Assembly: GCF_003597395.2 (NCBI RefSeq)
Contig: NC_133770.1
Coordinates: forward strand, 30,961,446 to 31,025,445
Direction: 5' to 3'
Origin: Chelonoidis abingdonii
Taxonomy: Eukaryota > Chordata > Testudines > Testudinidae
Length of the DNA stretch: 64,000 nt
Shown here: positions 12,301 to 24,609 of the stretch, piece after piece
How positions within the stretch are numbered: position 1 is the first letter of the stretch
Layout: every line of letters begins with the position of its first letter
Notes under the pieces: generated by a model
Told to the model about the DNA's origin: nothing
What the model saw: only the letters and a program-made list of their open reading frames with translations
Database searches by the model: none
Position numbers and translations under genes: made by a program

Positions 12301-12808
12301 TTGAAAGGGATGTTTATATTCAGAGTGTTTTAGCTCAGAACAGCCCAGTTTTTAAAAGTAAAATGGTCTTCGTGCAGCTGGCTGTATTTGCGAATGAAGT
12401 GCCGTTCAATGAGAAGAAATCAATGTTAACAGCTCATTTAGTGGTGAGGCCATGTCTGGACTTAGAACAGCCATCTCCTTGGTCTAAGGCAGTGAGGAGG
12501 TAGCTGTCACACTTTGGCAGCCCAATATTTCTGGTAAAGTTCTTTTGATTGGATGCTGTGTCTTTCTGATTAATATGACATTTCCACTAGATAAATGATG
12601 GACCAGTTCTTGAAGTCCTTGCTCAGCTATTACTCAGCATTTAGTCAGTCAAACTCTTTTGACTTTTCTGGAGTTTTGTCTGACTAAACGAATGCCCAAG
12701 AACTTTGTCCCTGCTGTTATTACACAGGGAGCAGCACCCCCCATGACAGCAGTGTGCAGGTTGGGGTTTTACGCACTCAGTCACCTTCATGGCACCATCC
12801 CCTGCTTC
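9372..12808. other. Unassigned sequence
   Basis: I see no host exon, RNA gene or repeat that I can name. A 148-codon open frame at 9420-9866 is the longest, but it has no domain, signal or repeat structure and I treat it as chance. Confidence 0.5.
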
Positions 12809-12816
12809 CCTGCATC

Positions 12817-13195
12817 CAGGGCTGTCTCTAGCTATTCTGGGGCCCTACGCAGCCCTCCCATGGGGGTGGGGGGGGAGGCCTCCGTGGGGGGGACTGGCTT
12901 GGGGAGCAGGGGTAACCACCCCCCAGCATTCACCGGCGGCACGACTGGGGTTGGGTTCCTGCACTTCCTGCTGCTGGTGAATGCAGGCCCGGCCCTGCTG
13001 TAGTACTCGGGGAGGGGGGGTAGGGCTGGGGAAGGGGTGAAGTGGGGGTGGGGCTGGGGCAGAGCAGGTGTAGGAAGAAGCAGGGCTCGGGCAGAGCAAG
13101 GGCAGAGGCCCAGGGGATGGAGCAGTACACAGCTGTGCAAATTCCCTCGTGCCCTATGCAGCTGCGTACTTAGCATATGGGTAAGTACGGTCCTG
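12817..13195. mobile_element. Non-autonomous hAT element, GC-rich
   Basis: Termini CAGGGCTGTCTCTAGC and the reverse complement of GTAAGTACGGTCCTG fit hAT ends. The flanks are CCTGCATC (12809-12816) and CCTGGATC (13196-13203), a 7-of-8 matching target-site duplication. The interior is G- and C-rich with G-runs. The overlapping open frames in it are composition artefacts. Confidence 0.8.
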
Positions 13196-13702
13196 CCTGG
13201 ATCTCAAAATTCATGGGTGGAGGAGAGTTACTCCAGCAGCTACTCTGATCAATCTTACTTTAAGGTCCATACAAGTTGTTTTTTTTTTGTAGATTCTGTA
13301 TTTCAAGAGCACACATTTTAAAATTCTGCCCGATGACACTCTGTCACTGTTGAGCATTTTGAAATTATGACATTTGATGCCTCCCACTGCTATTAACCCA
13401 CCCATAGTCAACAAGAGTTTGCACGATTTGGAGCATATGGAATAAAAGCTGAAGACTTCTAATACATGAAATGCATATATTTAACACTGACAGTATCAAG
13501 CAGTAACAATTACATATTTGAATAATGGAGGTATTTGAGGATGAGGCTGGAATACAGCACCAAACTCAATTTCCAATTGATACCATGGCCACTCTTTTCA
13601 GTGTGAAAAATAGTCAACATACTATAATGATACATGGGTCAATGAAATTATAGCTACAATAATAATTTTAACCAAATACTTTATTTTGGAATCATTATAA
13701 AT

Positions 13703-13866
13703 CAGGGGTTCCCAAACCTGGTTTGTGGCTTGTTCAGGGTAAGCTCCTGGCAGGCCGCAAGATGCTTTGTTTACCTGAGCATCTGTAGGTATGGCTGCTT
13801 GGAGCTCCCAGTGGCTGCAGTTCGCCGTTGCTGGAACAAGCCACAAACCAAGTTTGGGAACCCTTG
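13703..13866. mobile_element. Short non-autonomous hAT element
   Basis: Near-perfect terminal inverted repeats (CAGGGGTTCCCAAACCTGG against the complement of AAGTTTGGGAACCCTTG) are flanked by an exact 8-bp duplication, TTATAAAT, at 13695-13702 and 13867-13874. It has no coding capacity. It is inserted near the left end of the candidate Academ-like unit. Confidence 0.9.
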
Positions 13867-14329
13867 TTATAAATGATGATTATTGTTTTTTCTCATTCAA
13901 ACTATTTTTAAGTGTCCTTATATCAGTAATACAGGTCACTACTTGTCATTGCTGTTTTCATCTGCAAGTGTTAATGCTGATTTTGTCAGGTCATTGCAAT
14001 ATAGCACGCTTTCTTGGCATGCACAGAGTATGGTAATGCAATTTGGTACAGTTACATACACATCTCATAAATTTACCAGGTGCATCATTCTTAAAAGAGC
14101 ACTTGATTAACTTCATAATATCTAGAGGAACAAATACAACTTTGGTACAATTTTTGGAAACACAGACTTGGAACTGCCATTCCGTATCCATCCATACTTC
14201 AATGGATTATGTGGTGGTGTGTCCATATCCAAAGCACTTTTGCATATGCTTGCCTGAAGATGTGCTCGTTTTATATTTTCTATAAATGTTTCAGTTGTTG
14301 GTGATTAGGAGGTAAGCTCTGGTGTTAAT

Positions 14330-15825
14330 GTGCACTTTTTGCAAATTTTTGCTGACCAGGATTTCTGATGTGCTTCTGGCATCATGGCACAACCTGATTG
14401 TCCATAGCATGCAGCATGAATTTGGTTGCCTGCTCAATGACATCAGGCATCTCTGCTCTGATGTCACCAACAGAGAGAGAGAGTATCCAGGTCACAGAAT
14501 CTTCAGTCCAGTGCCTTTGCTGAAGCCACAGTAGGAAGCTACTGTATCACACCCTGAGAGTGCCTGGGCAGCTAACAGCGCTGGTGTTGATCTGCAGTAG
14601 CACCAATGCCTATTACAGTTCTCTCTTGGACTGTGGGTTCCATAGTCACTTACGATGTTAAGTCCTGTTCAAGGTAATGGTGCAAGAGTAAGACAAAATC
14701 TTCATAGTCATATAATAATATTGGTGTTCCCGCTATGCTCTGTTTTACAACCATCACATTTGTTGTACAAGGATATTTTGGCTTTCTCTTCTGAGTTAGC
14801 CATAATCTCTTAGTTGATCACCACACTGGTTTATTTCAGTTGGGGTGTTGCCTCTGCCTGTGATGACTAACTTGTGCTTTAATGTGTGTCGGTGAAACTT
14901 CTCATCCTAAATGAGTTCTGTATAGGTTATGTCAATCAACTGTTTCTTATTTTCAGTAACCATTAGACCAACTTTCTGTAGAGGAAGCTCTGTACTTGTA
15001 CTCCACTGATGTACTGATGCTTCTGTACCTCTGCTGGATCTTGTTACACTCTTTGTGTTGAAGTCTTTGTACTTGTCAAAGACAAAGTATACATCACTTG
15101 CTGCAAGCTTGTACTCAGTGTAGAATCTGAAATTGGTCACAGAGTCCTGGATGATACCACTTGCTGGCCAATGTGCCATCCTAAGAACTGTGAAATCATA
15201 AATGACTATCCAGCTGACCTCTTGTGAAGTATGTCTAGATGACACTTCTGTCTATAGCTGATTCTTTGGGTTAGATTTAGCCTTGGTAATCCTCATATCA
15301 CCAGAGTCAGGAAATACCGACGTTGGTATAAGAGCCAGCTCATGTGACAATATATTCTTGATGTCAACCACTTGTGAACTTGTTTGTTAGCCTATCACTA
15401 CTGAATAGATTAAAGTTAGTGTCAAAGACCTCTACTGAACCAACCTGTGCATATTCTTCTGTCACTGCCTGTGTCTTTGCTATCCTTGATATTGTGTCAT
15501 AGAACCCTGGGGACCAGCTATGTTCAAATTCTTGCCATTGGCAAATTCCAGTTGTAAATGGATCATCTACATTGACTGATGGTGGTGTCACTCTACCACA
15601 GACAATGTAGTGTTTAGTGGGGGTCGAGTGCTAAATGGACAGCAATAGCCTATTCCTAATGGCTTGTCCGTCCGTTGCATCAGCAGCAATCTTTGACTTC
15701 ATTTCTTCTTTGCGATTGTCTTGTATTTGTGCCTCACTGGTGTCATTTATGTTTATAATATCTTCCACCAGCCAACTGCACATGTGGATGCTAAGAGCTA
15801 AGGCTGAATGAAGAATAAACTGCAA
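14330..15825 (-). pseudogene. FEN/XPG-like nuclease-type ORF remnant, transposon-associated
   Basis: On the minus strand three blocks lie in order. Block 1 (about 15591-15364) contains FYDTISRIAKTQAVTEEYA. Block 2 (15245-14907) contains GIIQDSVTNFRFY, ASDVYFVFDKYKDFNTKSVT and VTENKKQLIDI. Block 3 (about 14570-14490) contains LSGCDTVASYCG followed by SKGTG. An acidic residue in a LSGCD-type motif followed by a glycine-rich turn is the pattern of the FEN/XPG nuclease core. VVFD-type acidic strands upstream fit the PIN-like fold. I remember this order of blocks from uncharacterised animal proteins. Frameshifts and stops separate the blocks, so it is dead. Assignment to Academ is inference; a different transposon class or a gene relic is possible. 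Confidence 0.5.
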
Positions 15826-16315
15826 TTAGATAGTAGTAGCTAGCATAGAAAATAAATGATAAAAAGCATAAAAGTAAACAAATGATGAATTTAAAAAGCA
15901 GCTGATTTTATGTTCAGATTATAATCTGTTAATGTCTATTAATTTGAAATTTAATTCTCATGAGTCAATATTTAAGAATTTGTTAGGTGAGCATGCTCTG
16001 AAAGTACAAGAAGGATATGCCTTGTGTCTTGGTTCATGGGGAGAAGTAGGCACACTAGAAAGGCATACTGCTAATACAGACATTAGTACATGCATCACAT
16101 ATGTGCCTCCTAGCTAATTATGTCCCATAACAAAATATTAGTGTGAAGTTTTCATTTAAAAGGCATTAAAATTCAATGAAAATGGTTTCACTGTCACTTT
16201 GCTTTTGAATCAGGAGGGGGTGGTAATAAGCGCTTGTATTTTAAAATGCTCAACAGTGACAAGGGGTGATCAGGCAGTTTCTTTGAATTTAAAGTCTTGA
16301 AATTCAGAATCTACA

Positions 16316-19300
16316 CATAAAGAATGGTGTGGACACTAATACAAAGTATTGCCAAAAACTTGCATTTGGCTACTGGGCTAAATCAGAGACCTCCTATTCA
16401 AGCCCTGATTCACCATAAGTGCAGTATACACTAGCCTTCTATAACAGTTCAAACGATTATATTATTGTTACCAGACTGAAAAAAGTGGTATAAGTACAAA
16501 TATGGTATTCAACCAGAAAAGTGTTCAAAAAGACCCCTGAGCTGTTTATTCACTTGCCTATGGGTCCAATGCACGGCTCAGTGGTGGAGGTAAATAGGTA
16601 AATTGACTAAATTAAACGCATGCCAGAGAGTGGTAGCTCAGTACTTGTTGTTTTCTCAGATACAAATTAAAACTACATTGTGTAAGGGAAAAATGAAGCA
16701 TGGGTCTCCAGTGGAAACATCCAAAGGGGAATCAGAGCCTCATATTTCACAGCAGTAAAGTTTTTGTTTATCTGTTGTCCTTCATCTATATTGCTTTGTA
16801 CAAAACCAGACAAATTATTCTGTCTTCAGCTGACAAAACCTTGCTTTTTCTTAGGTCTTGGATCAAATATTTTTCCCCTTGGATTTTATCAGTCTAATCC
16901 CAATAAAGCCTTTTACATAATTAATTTCTCTTCCCATCATTATACCACTATGTAGTTTTTCAGAATAAAGTGACCATTAGGAGGCATTAACCAAGAAATG
17001 GTATCCTAATTACTCCTGAAAGTAAGCAATAAATGAAAGAATCTGAATTTCTGGAGGATCAGCACTTTGCAGCCCTTTTCAATATACCTTTGCTACACTT
17101 TGCCCACTTTTTCCTGTGATACCAAGTGCAATGGTCAATTTAAAACACTTAGGTGTATTATTCCTGCTGTTTTATCTTCCTCTTAAAAGAAAAAAGTTAC
17201 TTGATCCCTCTGCAAAAGCCCCCATGAAGAAGCATTAAAAATATAGAGTGCCTACTGTAAAATATCATCTGCATGAGCAATAAAATCTGGATGTACAGAT
17301 GGTATCCAAATGGTCCATGTCCAATTGTGAAACAATGGGGTTGTTATTCCTTGGGTAAAAGTGTATCAAAGACTGTCTGATTTGTTTTGTGTTTAAGTCT
17401 ATCCTGTTTTCTGACTCAGCAGGAAAATAGCCTGGACATTGCTTTTTAAGGTTTAATAACAACCTGGCAGGACTGGGGGTTCTGCCGCACACCCTGCTTG
17501 AAGTGGTTTCCATTATATACAGAGTTTACAGTTTGGTCCAGTGACTCTCAGCACCCCCACTATACAAATTGTTTTAGCACCTCTAACAAGCCTACAATTT
17601 TGATATTTCTTAATTATTAGAGGTATTGTCTATTTTATTAGTCACTTTTGGAGATAGTTCAGTATTATTCACCTCCTCTGAAAGAACAAACGCAATTACA
17701 ATTTAGGATATTTTTGGATATTCAGAACATATCACTCTCTGCAGAACAGACTATGCACAGGACATACAGTATGTTCAACATGCTGACTGCACTATCCCTG
17801 CACAAGTATGAGATATATCATGAGGAAGCTGGCAGAGTGCAGTAATACAGTCCATTATATATCTTTCTGGCACACCTTAATGCCCTTCAACAGTCAGGAT
17901 TTTAACACAAATGAAAGAATATTAGCCTCAGAGATAGTCTGGTTAGACATATAGTTTCACCGAATTAGGACTTTGATGTAGTCTTGTCCAGGTTACGCAG
18001 GTAGCTTTTATCATTGGAAGCCATTGTCTCTGATGGCCAGTAAATTCCTGGTCTTTCTTTCATCTTGCAGTCTGCTGTATTAAAGGTAAATGCATGGAAA
18101 TATTATTTTTGTCTTTATACCTGATCACTAGCAAGTGCATTGTAAAAGTCTATTCTGAATCCGAAGGAGCAAAAATTGTTCAGAACAAAGACACAAGAAT
18201 AATGTGAAATCTTACCCCCATCCCTCTGAAATGTAGTTCTTTCTCTATTCTCTGCTGGCTTATCCGAAAGTTCACTGCTGGAAAACTTATACATTGTACT
18301 TCATATAGAGAGTGGTGGTAGAAGAAGGCCTCCAGCTACAAGCTTCTTCTGAATGGTAGTCAGATTCTAGAATATTACAAATTCATCATATCTATCCACA
18401 AGGGAATTTCCTGCACTTTGCCTTATCTGTCACAGGGAAATTCACAAGACCCAAATTATTCCATTTATTTTATGGTTATAAATAATCAAATATAATTTGT
18501 GCCTCTGTGGTCCATAATGCATTCAGATTGACTTAGAACATGATAGGAGAGAACATGATTGGTTTGTGTCTGAGGTTCACTAAGGACTAGTATTCCCCAG
18601 GTATCTCTCTCTCATTATGTAGGGCATAGTTATGTTTCAGAGACCTCTCTGCAATCCCAGAGGAAGACTGACTCTCATTAGGCATGTCCCAGTGAGCATT
18701 GCTGATTGGAGTTTGTATTCCAGGGCAGATCTGTAGGCTAGGATGAGAATTATCAAGATTTTGGAAACTGAAATTGGTTGAGTACTATCTGCTAAAGGTT
18801 TTTAATCCAAAAGCCTTTGATGCAAAGAAGAAATGCAGACTGATAATGCAAAGCTGAATATAGTTAGTATGAATCTGTTCTGACAGAAATATGGTTTGTT
18901 TTTCACAGTTCAGTTAACATTTATTTCAAGGATGAGAGGAATGCACTACCGAAATTTCAAGCCCTCTCAAACACCATGGGGGTCAGAAATTTCTGTTAAA
19001 ATCAACTCTTTTTTAAAAAAAATCATGAGTTCAGGTTATCAGGTTGTCTCTTTAAGAGTAACTGTGTTATGTGTTTCAGTGGGAGCATAGTCATCCTCCA
19101 TCTTACCCCTTACACATGGCCAGCTTATCAAATTGCGTTGGCCTGATAGAACAGTAGCTGATAATTGACAGTTGAAGGCATACAGAGGTGATGTTGTTCG
19201 GAGGTGATGGGAAGTCTCCTTCAGAAATAGCAAAAATGAACATAACTAATATGGAGCTGCCAGAGAACAGAGGGAAAGCTGCAGCACAGGTGATTTAGGC

Positions 19301-20110
19301 AGAAAGGAGGAAAGGCACTTGTATGGACCGCAGAGTCACCAGGCACTCAGAAACCTGTTGCAAGAGAGCAGGAGGAGTGTGTTATAGACAAGTGTTTCCC
19401 AAACAGTGGGTTACAGGAGAGTGTCCAGTACCAGATTAATCCATCACTGGGCATGGTGTAGGCAAACATACACTTCTCCAGCCAGGTGCAGAGGAGAGGC
19501 CCTGGAGGAGAGTTGTTGGAGCGTGAGCCTGCCCTGCACTCACCCAATAATGGTAGTTCCTGTCCTGCAGGTCTGGGCCTGGGTCTGGCCCCTCCACTCC
19601 AGACATTGTTACTTGAGGCATGGGGTTGCAGGGCCACTTGGGTTTGGTCCTTCTGCTAGAATTACCACCTGTCCTGAATTTGATGGCTGGGTTTTTTTTG
19701 TTATTTTTTTATGGATTTGCTGGTTGCCAGAAAAATAATTTAATCTGCTGAGTTCTTTTACATGGGTCTAAAGATTGGCATTGTTATCACAATACACTGG
19801 GATATCTAATGTTGAAAGTTTCTGGGTCCAGCTAAAGATGCTGCAGTGTTCCCATTTCCACGGTTTAAGCAATAACGGATCGAAACTGTTGAAAATACAG
19901 CAGCTGTCTGCCCACCTACATACAAGCGCACCACAACTCTGTGTATGTGTATGAGAGAAAGAGGATGTGAGTCACTATGTATATGCCCTGTATTGTGGGC
20001 CACAACATGATCCATCCTCTTACACACGTCAAACTCCTGTTCAAAACCATTTACATTTCTTTTCTGTAATCACGTTGTCTCATCCATGCCATCTACCCTA
20101 AAACCCTGTT
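16316..20110. other. Mostly unassigned sequence with a small hAT fragment
   Basis: The one clear similarity is the hAT fragment near 17545. The phrase GTGTTTCCCAAACAGTGGG at about 19391 also looks like a hAT-type terminus, but I could not find a partner end or a target-site duplication. I see no supported exon. Confidence 0.45.
17545..17584. repeat. hAT 3'-end fragment related to the element at 52590-53018
   Basis: The words CTCAGCACCCCCACTATAC and AATTGTTTTAGCACCTCT match, with few changes, the right end of the hAT element at 52979-53017. Only the terminal 40 bp is recognisable. Confidence 0.5.
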
Positions 20111-20180
20111 GGCCTGATCGAAAGCCACTGAAGTCAACAGGAGTCTTTCCACTGACTGCAGTGAGCTTTGGATCTGGTTC
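20111..20180. repeat. Palindromic MITE (GGCCTGATCCAAAGC type)
   Basis: The left arm GGCCTGATCGAAAGCCACTG and AAGTCAACAGG is the inverted match of CACTGACTGCAGTGAGCTTT and GGATCTGGTTC. The arms are about 33 bp around a short centre. A related copy lies at 45349-45417. Confidence 0.7.
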
Positions 20181-21279
20181 CATATGAAAAGTGGCTTTTT
20201 CATAGCTGGTTTTAGTTTTCCTAGGTCGTGCTGCTTATAATGAGCTCACTGCTTTGTGCCCTTCTATAAGTCACACCAAGTTGTTCGGAATCATGCAGTT
20301 TGTGTGTTTTACCCTTCGTAAGTTACTCAATTCATTCTTTGTTCAAGGAAACTCTGCCTAGACTCCCTTAGTGCCTAGCCCTTAGCTAAAGTTCATGCCT
20401 CCTTGCCCTTGAATTTGTCACTAGCTCAAACTGCCTTGTAGCATCTCTCCACATATTTCCCTTTAGGACTGTGTTTACAGTACCTCAGTGAGCCCTCCTC
20501 TTAATCTTCCTCCTTGTAAAAGAGTATTAACCTGGGCTGTATCTCAGATCTCTGGATAATCAAGATGCTTCTGCTCCTGTTTTATTCTGGTTGGGGTTTA
20601 TTACACTGTCCCCTTTTCTGCCATATGCTTTTCATAGTGGACTAGGAATATTCAGTATGTGGTCTTAAAGCCAGTCTGTTTTACAGTATGTGGTTGATTT
20701 TTCACCCGACTTATTTTTGTTACCTTTTTTCTGAATCACGAGGTTTTTTTTTTCAATTTCTCACTGCTGTTCAGCACTTTTGCTAATGGTGTTAGAGTTT
20801 TATCTGCCACTAACGTCATAATGTTTTACTATTGAGTGTATATTCCCTTGTCTTGGTTTTCTTTGTTCCCAGACTCATTATCTTACATTACATCTAGGGC
20901 TGTCGATTAATCGCAGTTAACTCACGCGATTAACTCAAAAAAATTAATCGCGATTAATTACAGTTTTAATCACACTGTTAAACAGCAGAATACCAATTGA
21001 CTTTTATTAAATATTTTTGATGTTATTCTACATTTTCAAATATATTGATTTCAATTACAACACGGAATACAAAGTGTACAGTTATCACTTTATTTTACTT
21101 TTGATTACAAATATTTGCACTGTAAAAATAAAGAAATAGTGTTTTTCAATTCACCTCAGACAAGTACTATAGTGCAATCTTTTTGTTGTGAAAGTGCAAT
21201 TTACAAACGTAGATTTTTTTTGTTACTTAACTGCACTCTGTAACAAAACAATGTAAAACTTTAGAGCCTACAAGTCCAC

Positions 21280-21510
21280 TCAGTCCTCCTTCTTGTTCAG
21301 CCAATTGCTAAGAGAAACAACTTTGGTTACATTTACGGGAGATAATGCTGCTCGCTTCTTATTTACAATATCACCTGAAAGTGAGAACAAGCATTCACAT
21401 GGCACTTTTGTAGCTGGCATTGCAAGGTATTTACATGCCAGATATACTAAACATTCATATGCCCCTTCACGCTTCGACCACCATTCCAGAGGACAAGCTT
21501 CCATGCTGAT
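21280..21510 (-). pseudogene. hAT transposase dimerisation domain, inverted copy
   Basis: The minus-strand frame reads ACPLEWWSKREGAYECL, LACKYLAMPATKVPCECLF and LSGDIVNKKRAALSPVNV, then ends with NWLNKKED and a stop. This is the hATC dimerisation domain (the conserved WW, the PAT-P-CE-F block, and the KR-L-P-NV block) in the form seen in BED-zinc-finger hAT transposases. This copy is better preserved than the plus-strand copy in the same element. The rest of the transposase is absent from this arm. It cannot be expressed as a full enzyme. Confidence 0.8.
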
Positions 21511-21671
21511 GATGCTTTTTAGTTAAATTTGTGACTGAGCTGCTTGGAGGAGAATTGGATGTCTCGTGCTCCATGGTTTTACCTGCATTCTGTCATATAT
21601 TTTGTGTTATCGTAGTCTCGGATGATGACCCAGCATATGTTGTTTGATTTAAGAATACTTTCACTGCAGAT

Positions 21672-22190
21672 TTGACAAAACACAAAGAAGGTTACAATAT
21701 CAGATTTCTAAAGATAGCTACAGCACTCGACCCAAGGTTTAAGAATCTGATATGCCTTCCAAAATCTGAGAGGGACAAGGAGTGGAGCATGCTTTCAGAA
21801 GTCTTAAAAGAGCAACACTCTGATGCAGAAACTACAGAACCCAAACCACCAAAAAAAAAAAAATCAAAAAAAAATCAACCTTCTCCTGGTGGCATCTGAC
21901 TCAGATAATGAAAATGAATATGCAATGGTCTGCACTGCTTTGGATCATTATCAAGCAGAATCTGTCATCAGCATGGACGCATGTCCTCTGGAATGGTGGT
22001 TGAAGCATGAAGGGACATATGAATCTTTAGCACATCTGGCACATAAATATCTTGTGGCGCCGGCTACAGCAATGCCTTGCAAATGCCCATTCTGACTTTT
22101 AGGTGACACTGTAAACAAGAATTGGGCAGCAATGTCTCCTGCAAATGTAAAAACATTGTTTGTCTGAGTAATTGGATGAACAAGAAGTAG
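21672..22190 (+). pseudogene. hAT transposase C-terminal portion, plus-strand copy
   Basis: The frame starts in LTKHKEGYNIRFLKIATALD with PRFKNLICLPKSERDKEW. It then passes an A-rich, lysine-rich stretch (around 21850-21880) where the frame shifts. It continues as SDSDNENEYAMV and DACPLEWWLKHEGTYESL, then KYLVAPATAMPCKCPF, where a stop replaces the next codon. The remaining dimerisation segment runs to a final stop at 22190. Order and spacing fit the catalytic-to-hATC end of a BED-type hAT transposase. At least one frameshift and one stop make it a pseudogene. Confidence 0.8.
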
Positions 22191-22589
22191 GAGTGTGTGG
22201 ACTTTTAGGCCTTAAAGTTTTACATTGTTTTATTTTTGAATGCAGTTATTTTTTGCACATAATTCTACATTTGTAAGTTCAACTTTCATGATAAAGAGAT
22301 TTTACTATAGTATTTGTATTAGCTGAATTGAAAAATACTTTTTTTGTTTTTTACAGTGCAAACATTTGTAATCAAAATAAATATAAAGTGAGCACTGTAC
22401 ACTTTGTATTCTGTGTTGTAATTGAAGTCAATATATTTGAAAATGTAGAAAACATCCAAAAATATTTAAATCTATAGTATTCTATTTTTCTTTAACAGCG
22501 CGATTAATCGTGGAGTTAATCATGATTAATTTTTTGAATCGCATGATTAATCGCGATTTTTTTAATCACTTGACAGCCCTAATTACATC

Positions 22590-23876
22590 CTTTGAATTTT
22601 ATAAAGTACTTATCTACCTCCAGCTTCTAGACTATAAATTCTGGGTTTTTGTTTTTTTTTTGCCCTCCTCCTTTGTTTTGATCACCTCTTCACTTTATCT
22701 CATCAGCAAGTGTAATCCACTTACTGCATCTTCTTTCTTTCAGGTCACTGATATATAAAGTGATGAAAACTGATCCTCATGCTAATCCTTATGACTCTCC
22801 TCCAGTCACATCCTTACATGCTGAACTGTTGCCTTTCACAGTTACCACTTGTTTTTTGATATTCAGGCTACTTTGCTCATTGAAGTAATGTAACAATTCT
22901 GGGCAAAGACTGTGCCCAGTACCCACAGGCCTGGTGTCAGATACTATGCGCTGGGTAATAACATGACAGGACTCCATATTTCTAAAACTAAATTGGTTCT
23001 TTGGAGTTTGTACGCCCTATCGCACACTCACCTGGAAGGCATTGAAGGATGGTACTGGGCCCAGATAGCCTTGTACCTTCAGACCTGCAGAACATGCTAC
23101 AACTGGAGAAAAGGTTGACAAGGGAGCAACCCAGCTTAGAAAGAGGCAGGCTTGGGAGGAGGACAGGCCTATCTTGAAGGCTCCTGACAAGGGCTCTGGA
23201 GAAGCCTCTTGAAGGAATAAGATTGTATGCCGAGCCCAGCTGGGGCTGATGATTTTGGTTTCCTTTGCTTTTTCTTTTCACCTTATATTGGACTGGAAGC
23301 TGCGGGAGAAAAGCAGGTGATAGGAAGTGAAGCAGGGAAGGTGACTCAAAGGGCACTTTTGGGGGCCAAATACTGTTGACCTTCCTAGGGCACTGGGTTG
23401 GAGCCCGATGCAGTGGGCAGGCCCAGGCTCTCCTACCACTTCCCCTACTACAGGAGGCACACAAGCTGGGTGCCCACCTCTCCACATCTCTGATTAAAAG
23501 AGGGCCTGGACTGTAAGACGTGCCCACTAGACCACCTAATCCACCACGGACACTCTTGCATGCTTTATTAAGAGAACTAGTTACAGTGGTACTGCAACTT
23601 CAGCTAACATTCCAGACATATGCAAACAGGCTGACTTCCCGGTACCTCCTCCAAACTCTTCCCTCCTGCAACTTGTGCTCCTCCCTCCAGTTTCCATGCA
23701 CGATGCTACAGGCTGATGTTTGGTGCAGTGTAAACCAGCCTCAGGAGGTACTTATCCTTGGAGGAGTGAACTTGCTCCTATCTAGTGTGATTGGCTAGGT
23801 CTGTGAGACCCTGCAGAGTGAGAGTAGGTTCACAGGCACACCTGTCCCCTGCACTTCCTTGCCACCCTTCTGGTGA
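22590..23876. other. Unassigned sequence
   Basis: I see no supported gene. A 179-codon open frame on the minus strand (22988-23527) has no recognisable domain. The purine-rich plus strand around 23090-23300 may belong to an unrecognised LTR, but no termini are visible. Confidence 0.4.
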
Positions 23877-24236
23877 TACAAAGCTCCTCCCTTAAAGTTG
23901 TCCCAGTTAACGTTGTTTTGTTGTTACGTTGCTGATCATTTAAAGAACATGCTCGTTTACAGTTGCACAATGCTCCCTTATAATGTAGTCTGGCAGCTGC
24001 CTGCTTTATCCACTGCTTGCAGAAAAAGCAGCCCGTTGGAGCTAGCTGGTGAGGGCTTGGAACCAGCGTAGACCAGCAGCCCCCCATCAGCTCTACACTC
24101 CCCTAAGTTTCCCTGGAACCTAACTCCCCCCATTTACATTAATTCTTATGGGGAAATTGGATTCGCTTAACATCGTTTTGCTTAAAGTCACATTTTTCAG
24201 GAACATAACTACAACGTTAAGCAAGGAGTTACTGTA
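23877..24236. mobile_element. TA-flanked MITE (Tc1/mariner- or pogo-like)
   Basis: The right end GCAAGGAGTTACTGTA is the inverted form of TACAGTAACTCCTTGC. The left end TACAAAGCTCCTCCCTTAAA is a mutated version of the same terminus. Subterminal GTTAACGTTG and ACAACGTTAAGC are also inverted. TA at both outer edges fits a TA target-site duplication. The interior holds no transposase. Confidence 0.65.
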
Positions 24237-24609
24237 GTCACCTCTGGAAAGGTCTAAGAAGTATGCTCCCCTAGCACAAGGGTTGCTATTGTATCATGCA
24301 TAGGCACAAGAAGAAGGCTCCTTGTGCCTCCCTTCACCTTCCTCACTCTAACAAAAGCTGGCCTTTTGCGTACTTGAAACTCTCTGTAAAAATCTAGCTC
24401 TTTATTAAAGCTAAAAAAAAATCCCATCAGCCTTTGTTAATCAAGATCTCCCTTTGTGAATCTGTGCTGACTTTTCATAATTAAATAATAATTTCTGCTA
24501 GTGTTTGTGTCTGTTCCTCACTGCTGCAATCAGGCATGCAGTACATGTCTCTCATTTCGTGGGATTTGCCATCATCTTTTCAATGCTGCAGGGAAGAAAG
24601 GTAGTCTTG

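Larger units (their letters stand above)
13288..16315 (-). mobile_element. Candidate Academ-like DNA transposon with inverted ends
   Basis: An inverted repeat of about 80 bp bounds this unit. TGTAGATTCTGTATTTCAAG and TGTCACTGTTGAGCATTTT on the left (13288-13367) match the reverse complement of the right end (16236-16315), where the same two phrases occur with few changes. Between them, on the minus strand, lie remnants of a gene with an FEN/XPG-like nuclease motif. I recall Academ transposons as carrying XPG-type nuclease domains, so that is my inferred class. I cannot read a clear 3-4-bp target-site duplication, and no transposase core is obvious. A 164-bp hAT sits inside at 13703-13866. Confidence 0.5.
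20895..22581. mobile_element. Fold-back hAT transposon with two 3' ends
   Basis: Perfect ends TAGGGCTGTC / GACAGCCCTA are flanked by an exact 8-bp duplication, ATTACATC, at 20887-20894 and 22582-22589. The right part (about 21570-22581) is a collinear 3' portion of a hAT transposase gene plus its 3' UTR. The left part (20895-about 21512) is an inverted copy of that same 3' end, including the hAT dimerisation coding region on the minus strand. The element thus has two 3' termini and no 5' terminus, which predicts a long stem with a loop of about 450 bp. Confidence 0.85.

Noticed and set aside
19389..19690. A further hAT element starting near GTGTTTCCCAAACAGTGGG
   Set aside because: Only one plausible terminus was seen, with no partner end and no 8-bp duplication, so it is not listed as an element.
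22988..23527. 179-codon minus-strand open frame as a possible gene
   Set aside because: The translation is low in recognisable structure and lies in purine-rich DNA. No homology is recognised and there is no start context.
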